A stretch of DNA of 64,000 bases from Caldicellulosiruptor owensensis OL (lineage in GTDB: Bacteria > Bacillota > Thermoanaerobacteria > Caldicellulosiruptorales > Caldicellulosiruptoraceae), in the NCBI RefSeq assembly GCF_000166335.1, contig NC_014657.1, forward strand, positions 124,001 through 188,000. The letters are read 5' to 3'. Of the stretch, positions 59,171 through 64,000 are shown one piece after another. The stretch's first letter is position 1; every line of letters begins with the position of its first letter. The notes under the pieces are model-generated. The model did not search any database. It saw only the letters and a program-made list of their open reading frames with translations, and had not been told where the DNA came from. The position numbers and the translations under genes are program-made.

Positions 59171-60415
59171 ATGTCGAAATTTGTAATAGAAGGTGCAAAT
59201 AAGATTTCAGGATGTATAAAGGTTCATAGTTCAAAAAATGCAATACTGCCACTTTTGGCTGCAACCTTGCTGGCAAGTGAACCGATTGAAATTTTAGATG
59301 TTCCTTTGCTGGAAGACATCAAAGTGCTTTTGCAGCTTCTTTCCCACTGCGGGTGCGATGTAAAGATTGAAGGTAGCAAACTGCAAATCACTCCTGATAT
59401 CAAAAACGGGGATATAGATGTAGATGGGGTGAGCAAACTCAGAGCCTCAATACTCCTGTTAGGAAGCCTTCTTGCACAGGGGAAGAAGGTTGTAATTGGA
59501 ATGCCGGGCGGGTGTAATATTGGAACACGACCAATTGACCTTCATATAAAAGGGCTTTCTCAGCTTGGTGCAGAGATTAAACTCAATCAAGGGTACATTG
59601 AAGCAAAAGTTAAAAAATTAAAAGGTGCAAAAGTGTATCTGGATTTTCCGTCTGTTGGTGCAACAGAAAATATCATGATAGCAGCCGTTTTAGCAGAAGG
59701 GGAAACTATAATAGAAAATGCTGCAACAGAACCTGAGGTTGTATGTCTTGCAAATTTTTTGAATTCTATGGGTGCAAAGGTGATGGGGGCTGGTACTGAT
59801 ACAATCAGAATTTTGGGAGTAAAGAAGCTTTCAGGCTGCTCATTTGTTCCAATCCCAGACAGGATTGAAGCGGGGACATACATGGTAATGGCTGCAATGT
59901 GTGGTGGTGAGCTTGAACTTACAAATGTAATCTGTGAGCATATAAGACCTATTATTGCCAAATTCAAAGAGAGTGGCGTGAAGATCTATGAAGGGGAAAA
60001 TACTGTACGCGTTGAGGCACCGGACAGGATTTTAGCAACAGACATAAAAACCTTGCCTTACCCGGGTTTTCCGACAGATATGCAGGCGCCCATGATGAGC
60101 ATGCTAAGTATAGCAAAAGGCACAAGCGTTGTTATTGAGACAATATTTGAAAACAGGTTCCTCCATGTTGGTGAGCTGGTCAAGATGGGGGCAAATATAA
60201 AGGTTGAAGGCAGGGTAGCGGTGGTTGAAGGAGTAAAAAAGCTAAAAGGTGCAAAGGTTGAAGCAAAAGATTTGCGTGGCGGTGCTGCACTTGTTCTGGC
60301 AGCACTCTCAGCAGAGGGGGTAACTGAAATTGATGGAGCTTGTCACATCGATAGAGGATATTTTGAATTTGAGAAAAATATCACAAGCCTTGGCGGGAGA
60401 ATAAAAAGAGTGTAA
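59171..60415 (+). CDS. murA: UDP-N-acetylglucosamine 1-carboxyvinyltransferase MurA
   Basis: A 414-residue cytoplasmic enzyme transferring enolpyruvate from PEP to UDP-GlcNAc, the first committed step of peptidoglycan synthesis. Active-site K22-N23 (SSKNA) and the catalytic C115 (GGCNIGTRP), which is also the fosfomycin target, are both present; RAPDRI/ETIFENRFLHV-type segments are conserved. Length is normal. It may be one of two murA copies, as in many Firmicutes. GGACGGAG lies upstream of the ATG. Confidence 0.96.
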   Translation: MSKFVIEGANKISGCIKVHSSKNAILPLLAATLLASEPIEILDVPLLEDIKVLLQLLSHCGCDVKIEGSKLQITPDIKNGDIDVDGVSKLRASILLLGSLLAQGKKVVIGMPGGCNIGTRPIDLHIKGLSQLGAEIKLNQGYIEAKVKKLKGAKVYLDFPSVGATENIMIAAVLAEGETIIENAATEPEVVCLANFLNSMGAKVMGAGTDTIRILGVKKLSGCSFVPIPDRIEAGTYMVMAAMCGGELELTNVICEHIRPIIAKFKESGVKIYEGENTVRVEAPDRILATDIKTLPYPGFPTDMQAPMMSMLSIAKGTSVVIETIFENRFLHVGELVKMGANIKVEGRVAVVEGVKKLKGAKVEAKDLRGGAALVLAALSAEGVTEIDGACHIDRGYFEFEKNITSLGGRIKRV

Positions 60416-60449
60416 GAAAGGGTTTTTCTCTCACACTGCTGAAAAGTTG

Positions 60450-60458
60450 TGGTATAAT
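60450..60458 (+). promoter_or_regulatory. Extended -10 promoter of the DUF1284-birA-fol operon
   Basis: TGGTATAAT fits the extended -10 pattern, 32 bases before the DUF1284 start codon. No clear -35 box. Confidence 0.45.
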
Positions 60459-60489
60459 TAAATTAAAAAGCTTGTTTTGATGAAAGAAA

Positions 60490-60918
60490 ATGAATAGAAA
60501 TAAAGTGCCAATTATACTCAGAGCACATCATCTTTTGTGTTTTTTGGGCTTTAGAGGATTGGGATACAGCAAAGAATTTGTTGAAAATTTCAAGAGTATA
60601 TATAAAAGAGTATATCTTGGAAATTCGTATATAAAGGTTGTATCTTTTCCTGATAAAATTTGCCGCTGCTGCCCGAATTTAACTGCTGCAGGGTGCAGGT
60701 TTGAAGATAAAGTAAAAATGTACGATGAAAAAGTGATTGAGCTTTTAAAAGTATATGGGCTTTCTGATTTAGAAGATGTGCTGCCTTCTGAAGCTTACAG
60801 CGCTTTGAAAAAAGCTTTGCCACAGCAGCTCGAAAGCATCTGTCGAACATGCGAGTGGTTTGCCCTTGGTTTTTGCAGAGAAAGCTTTTATAGAAAGGAC
60901 TTGTGGAAAAATGGATGA
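60490..60918 (+). CDS. DUF1284 family cysteine-rich protein
   Basis: 142 residues. The family opening ILRAHHLLCFLGFRGLGYSKEFVENF is clear. Cysteines in ICRCCPN, AAGCRF, SICRTCEWFALGFC suggest an iron-sulfur or zinc site; the role is unknown. No signal peptide. The last 8 bases overlap the birA start, so translation is coupled. It heads an operon running through the folate genes. Confidence 0.85.
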   Translation: MNRNKVPIILRAHHLLCFLGFRGLGYSKEFVENFKSIYKRVYLGNSYIKVVSFPDKICRCCPNLTAAGCRFEDKVKMYDEKVIELLKVYGLSDLEDVLPSEAYSALKKALPQQLESICRTCEWFALGFCRESFYRKDLWKNG

Positions 60919-61855
60919 AAAGGACATCTTCATATTAAGAAAACTTTATGAAAATGAATACATCTCAGGTGAAGAGATTGCTTCTTCTTTAAATATCAGC
61001 CGGATGGCAATAAACAAGAGAATAAAGTTGCTAAAAACTTTGGGTTACAAGATAGGATCTTTAAAGAAAAAAGGATATATACTTTTGGATAAAGATGTGA
61101 TAAGAATTTGGGAAATAAAAGAGTATATCAAATCCTCACCCCTTTTCAAAGAGTTTATATATCTTGAAGAGGTAGACTCAACCAATACATATATAAAACA
61201 AAACCAGCAGTATCTTCCAGACGCTACACTTGTGTATGCTGAGAGGCAGACCCGGGGAAGAGGCAGACTTTCTCGCAGGTGGGTAGACCTTGACAAAGGC
61301 ATAAAAATGTCTATATTATTGAAACTTCTTTTACTGGATTTAGAAAAGATTGTTCCGCTTACACTTTTCACCGGGCTTGTGATAAACAGGGTTTTGAGAA
61401 AACATGGAGTTGAGAGTTTTATAAAATGGTCAAATGATATATATTTAAACGGTAAAAAGGTTTGTGGTATTTTGTCAGAGCTGACAGGTGAGGTTGAGGG
61501 GGTTGGCAGTATTATAATTGGTATAGGAATCAATGTCAATGCAAAAAGCGTGCCAGAGGAGATAAAAGACATCGCAACTACCTTGAAAGCAGAGACATTA
61601 CATGATTTTGACAGGACAATGTTAATAATTGACATTTTAAAAGAATTTGAAAGAGATTTTTCTAACTTTGAGAAGTATGGTTTTTCATATTTCAGAGATG
61701 AATATAAAAGCTTTTGCATAAATCTTAGAAAAGAGATTTTGGTAAATGGTGAGAGGATGCTTTGCAAGGACATTGGCGAGAATGGGGAGCTTGTATGTGA
61801 AAAAGATGGAAAAATAATAGAGATTTCAAGTGGAGAAGTTACCATAAGATTTTAA
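60911..61855 (+). CDS. birA: Biotin--protein ligase / biotin operon repressor BirA
   Basis: About 314 residues. The N-terminal helix-turn-helix (SGEEIASSLNISRMAINKRIKLLKTLGYKI) indicates the bifunctional class that also represses biotin genes. The ligase core has the biotinyl-AMP loop GRGRLSRRW and the KWSNDIYLNGKKVCGIL motif, and a small SH3-like C-terminal domain follows. ATG 60911 is chosen by homology; the longer frame overlaps DUF1284 and is a shadow. Confidence 0.93.
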   Translation: MDEKDIFILRKLYENEYISGEEIASSLNISRMAINKRIKLLKTLGYKIGSLKKKGYILLDKDVIRIWEIKEYIKSSPLFKEFIYLEEVDSTNTYIKQNQQYLPDATLVYAERQTRGRGRLSRRWVDLDKGIKMSILLKLLLLDLEKIVPLTLFTGLVINRVLRKHGVESFIKWSNDIYLNGKKVCGILSELTGEVEGVGSIIIGIGINVNAKSVPEEIKDIATTLKAETLHDFDRTMLIIDILKEFERDFSNFEKYGFSYFRDEYKSFCINLRKEILVNGERMLCKDIGENGELVCEKDGKIIEISSGEVTIRF

Positions 61856-61872
61856 AAGGGGATGGATAAAAC

Positions 61873-63003
61873 TTGAGGCTGATTTCAAAAAATGCAAATT
61901 TAAAAAAGATTTTGTATCAAAAAGGTTTTGATGAAAGAGACATTTTAGAATTTGAAAAAAAAGCAAATTCGATAATTTTGAGATTTAACAATGTGAAAGA
62001 TCCATCAAGGTTTGTTCAGTTTCTTTCAAATATTGGATATTTTGCAATATCAAACGGCAATATGTGTTTTGCAACAACTTCACTTTACAATTTTGAGAAA
62101 ACAAAATGCATGCTGGCAGAGGAAGGGATAGAGTGCAGTTTTGATACAGATTTTACCATTTCGCAAAGGTACTTGCTGGCAAAAGATAAGCAAATAAGCC
62201 TTTTGAAGACGAATGTGATGGGGATTATAAATGTCACACCAGACTCGTTTTATGAAAATTCAAGAGTTCAGGTTGATAAGGTGACCCAAAGGGCGTTGCA
62301 GATGATTCAAGATGGTGCAGATATTTTAGACATTGGCGGTGAATCTACAAGACCTTTTTCAGAGCCAGTTTCAGAAGAGGAGGAGTTAAAAAGAGTAATT
62401 CCTGCAATTGAAGCGATAAGAAGCGTGGACAAAAATATTCCTATTTCAATTGATACATATAAAAGCGGGGTAGCTCAAAAAGCGATAGAAGCCGGTGCTG
62501 ACATTATAAATGATATCAGCGGCGGAACGTTTGACAAAGACATGTTTTACGTGGCAGCACAGTACAATGTTCCTATCATAATTATGCACATCAAAGGTAC
62601 CCCAAAAGATATGCAGAAAAATCCTTACTATGAAGATGTGATTGAAGAGATTTTACGTTTTTTTGAAGAAAGAATTGAACATGCACTAAAAGCCGGTGTG
62701 AAACTTGAAAACATCATTTTAGACCCGGGTATTGGTTTTGGAAAAAGACCTGAAGACAATTTAGAAATACTGCAAAGATGTGAAGAGTTCAAGGTTTTAG
62801 GAAGACCAATTTTGATTGGAGCATCTAGGAAATCAGTAATTGGTCATGTACTCGGCGGTGTTGGACCTGAGGAAAGACTGGAAGGGACTATTGCAATCTC
62901 TGTGATATGCGCTCAGAAGAAGATCGAATTTGTGAGAGTACATGATGTGAAAGAAAACAAAAAAGCTATCTTGATGACACAGGCAATATTTGACAAGGTT
63001 TAA
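61873..63003 (+). CDS. folP: Dihydropteroate synthase FolP with N-terminal extension
   Basis: 376 residues. The DHPS barrel (about 112-370) joins p-aminobenzoate to the pterin pyrophosphate, the sulfonamide target step of folate synthesis. Motifs: VMGIINVTPDSF, DILDIGGESTRPF, INDISGGTFD, LDPGIGFGKRPEDN and GASRKS. The first 110 residues are an extra mixed alpha/beta domain of unknown role seen in some Firmicutes DHPS proteins. It begins at TTG 61873, about 11 bases after AGGGG. A separate folB is not seen; folK lies two genes downstream. Confidence 0.93.
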   Translation: MRLISKNANLKKILYQKGFDERDILEFEKKANSIILRFNNVKDPSRFVQFLSNIGYFAISNGNMCFATTSLYNFEKTKCMLAEEGIECSFDTDFTISQRYLLAKDKQISLLKTNVMGIINVTPDSFYENSRVQVDKVTQRALQMIQDGADILDIGGESTRPFSEPVSEEEELKRVIPAIEAIRSVDKNIPISIDTYKSGVAQKAIEAGADIINDISGGTFDKDMFYVAAQYNVPIIIMHIKGTPKDMQKNPYYEDVIEEILRFFEERIEHALKAGVKLENIILDPGIGFGKRPEDNLEILQRCEEFKVLGRPILIGASRKSVIGHVLGGVGPEERLEGTIAISVICAQKKIEFVRVHDVKENKKAILMTQAIFDKV

Positions 63004-63026
63004 ACTTTTTAAAAAAGAGGTGCTAT

Positions 63027-63245
63027 ATGGTGACCAAAAAAGCTATTATAGACAGGTTTGAAGGTGACTTTGCTATTATTGAGCTTCAAAACAGGAAGAT
63101 GGTAAGTGTTCCAAGAGAGATTTTACCTGAGTGTGCAAAAGAGGGCGATGTGATTTTGATTTCAGTAGATGATAAGGAAACTCAGAAGAGAAGTGAAAGG
63201 ATAAAAAATCTTTTTGAAAGTTTGAAGGAAGAAGGCGAAGAATAG
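63027..63245 (+). CDS. DUF3006 family small protein
   Basis: 72 residues, starting KKAIIDRFEGDFAIIELQNRKMVSVPREILPECAKEGDVI, the DUF3006 pattern: a small beta domain with a charged helical tail (KRSERIKNLFESLKEE). Function unknown. AAGAGGTG precedes the ATG. It lies between folP and folK, 3 bases before folK, so it is part of the operon. Confidence 0.85.
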   Translation: MVTKKAIIDRFEGDFAIIELQNRKMVSVPREILPECAKEGDVILISVDDKETQKRSERIKNLFESLKEEGEE

Positions 63246-63248
63246 GAT

Positions 63249-63722
63249 ATGGCTGAAAATATTGTATTTTTAGGGCTTGGAAGTAATCTTGGTGATAGAG
63301 ATGAGAATATAAAAAAAGCAATTGAGCACCTGAAAGATAAGGTAAGAATTGAAAAGCTTTCAAGTATAATTGAGACAGAGCCATATGGATTTGTAGATCA
63401 GCCAAAGTTTTTAAACTGTGTTTTGAAAGGCACAACCTTACTTTCGCCGTTTGAGCTTCTTGAGTTTGTGCTTGAGATAGAAAATAAAATGGGGAGAAAA
63501 AGGCTTTTTAAATGGGGACCGAGGAACATCGATATTGATATTCTTTTTTATGATGACTGGGTCATAGACACAGAGAAGCTCAAAATCCCCCATCCAGAAC
63601 TTCACAAAAGACTATTTGTACTTGAGCCTCTTTGCGAAATTGAAAAAGATTTTGTCCATCCGGTGCTGAAAAAGAACGTGTATGAGCTTTACACTCAGCT
63701 AATTTCTTCAAGAAAGGAATGA
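63249..63722 (+). CDS. folK: 2-amino-4-hydroxy-6-hydroxymethyldihydropteridine pyrophosphokinase FolK
   Basis: A 157-residue enzyme that pyrophosphorylates the pterin for FolP. Motifs: FLGLGSNLGDRDENI at the N-terminus, ETEPYGFVDQPKFLNCV, and WGPRNIDIDILFYDD with the metal-binding Asp pair, then IPHPELHKRLFVLEPLCEI. Normal length; follows the DUF3006 gene immediately. Confidence 0.95.
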   Translation: MAENIVFLGLGSNLGDRDENIKKAIEHLKDKVRIEKLSSIIETEPYGFVDQPKFLNCVLKGTTLLSPFELLEFVLEIENKMGRKRLFKWGPRNIDIDILFYDDWVIDTEKLKIPHPELHKRLFVLEPLCEIEKDFVHPVLKKNVYELYTQLISSRKE

Positions 63723-63728
63723 TAAAAA

Positions 63729-64000
63729 GTGGGTAATTGTTCTTTTCTTTCAGTGCCTGAATTTAGGAATAAAAATATAGTTATAACAGGCGCTGCCCAG
63801 GGGATAGGACTTGTAACAGCACTTTCTTTTCTGGAAAATGGGGCGAGAGTGTTTGCTATTGACAAAGACAGAGAAGCAATTGAAGATGCTTCTCAAGACT
63901 TTTTTGATAAGTTCAAAGACAGGATAACCTTTTTTGAGTGTGACCTGGCAGACGCAAAAGAGGTTGAACTTGTGTGTCAGAAGATTGGGAAAAGTGCAGG
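63729..64000 (+). CDS. Short-chain dehydrogenase/reductase (partial, cut by window end)
   Basis: A GTG at 63729 behind AAAGGAA opens a frame to the window edge (about 90 residues visible). The Rossmann start reads VITGAAQGIGLVTALSFLENGARVFAIDKD, with the TGxxxGIG cofactor motif and a following CDLAD acidic pocket. The Asp after the second strand suggests NAD(H) preference. Catalytic YxxxK lies beyond the window, so the substrate class is unknown. Probably the last visible gene of the folate operon. Confidence 0.85.
   Translation, partial: MGNCSFLSVPEFRNKNIVITGAAQGIGLVTALSFLENGARVFAIDKDREAIEDASQDFFDKFKDRITFFECDLADAKEVELVCQKIGKSA

Overview
The window looks like a chromosome segment of a thermophilic, anaerobic, plant-biomass-degrading Firmicute, most probably Caldicellulosiruptor. 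The grounds are the very AT-rich DNA, frequent TTG and GTG starts behind strong Shine-Dalgarno (SD) sites, rubrerythrin/PerR and [FeFe]-hydrogenase maturation genes, and a xylan locus whose proteins and gene order I recognise from memory as those of C. saccharolyticus (XynF, XynE, XynB, XynA, XynC). No database search was run.

Layout. 1-9.3 kb: a secreted protein of unknown function, a perR-rbr oxidative-stress operon with a consensus promoter overlapped by a large inverted repeat, a GH13 oligo-1,6-glucosidase, a PlsY-like acyltransferase/GT2 glycosyltransferase pair, an intact ISLre2-type insertion sequence with a 9-bp target duplication, and a geranylgeranyl-reductase-like flavoprotein. 9.3-13.7 kb: a structured leader, a TM1266-type regulator and hydG; a CheY-like receiver; then a methyltransferase-rsmI-abrB block matching the order known around abrB in Bacillus subtilis.

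14.1-42.0 kb is the core: a probable xylan/xylo-oligosaccharide utilisation locus on the + strand. One consensus promoter precedes two ABC permease pairs, three solute-binding proteins (one with an unusual large N-terminal extension), an NHL-TPR-Yip1 membrane protein and a DUF5696 protein. Then come GH43-CBM22-GH43-CBM6, CBM22-CBM22-GH10, GH39, intracellular GH10, an acetyl esterase, a second GH39 and a GH10 lipoprotein. Secreted enzymes cut xylan outside, the ABC systems import oligosaccharides (no ATPase is encoded here, so a shared one is presumably borrowed), and unsecreted GH10, esterase and GH39 enzymes finish the job inside.

42.2-53.8 kb: an M23/LysM/G5 cell-wall peptidase; queC, ridA and a zinc-ribbon protein on the minus strand; a TtuB/TtuA-like tRNA thiolation pair; queE; a MarR regulator with a heterodimeric ABC exporter; and an Rpn-type nuclease with an in-frame 12-bp tandem repeat. 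53.8-57.7 kb: two large secreted proteins of unknown function, a possible small RNA unit, and a decayed patch holding a truncated pstB. 57.7-64 kb: a chemotaxis receptor, murA, a DUF1284 protein, birA, folP, a DUF3006 protein, folK and the start of a short-chain dehydrogenase cut by the window edge.

The best candidates for little-described biology are the NHL-TPR-Yip1/DUF5696/extended binding-protein transport cluster (14.3-25.5 kb), the attenuator-like leader in front of hydG, the long stem-loops flanking the two tandem binding-protein genes, and the ttuBA-like pair. I saw no CRISPR array, tRNA or rRNA.
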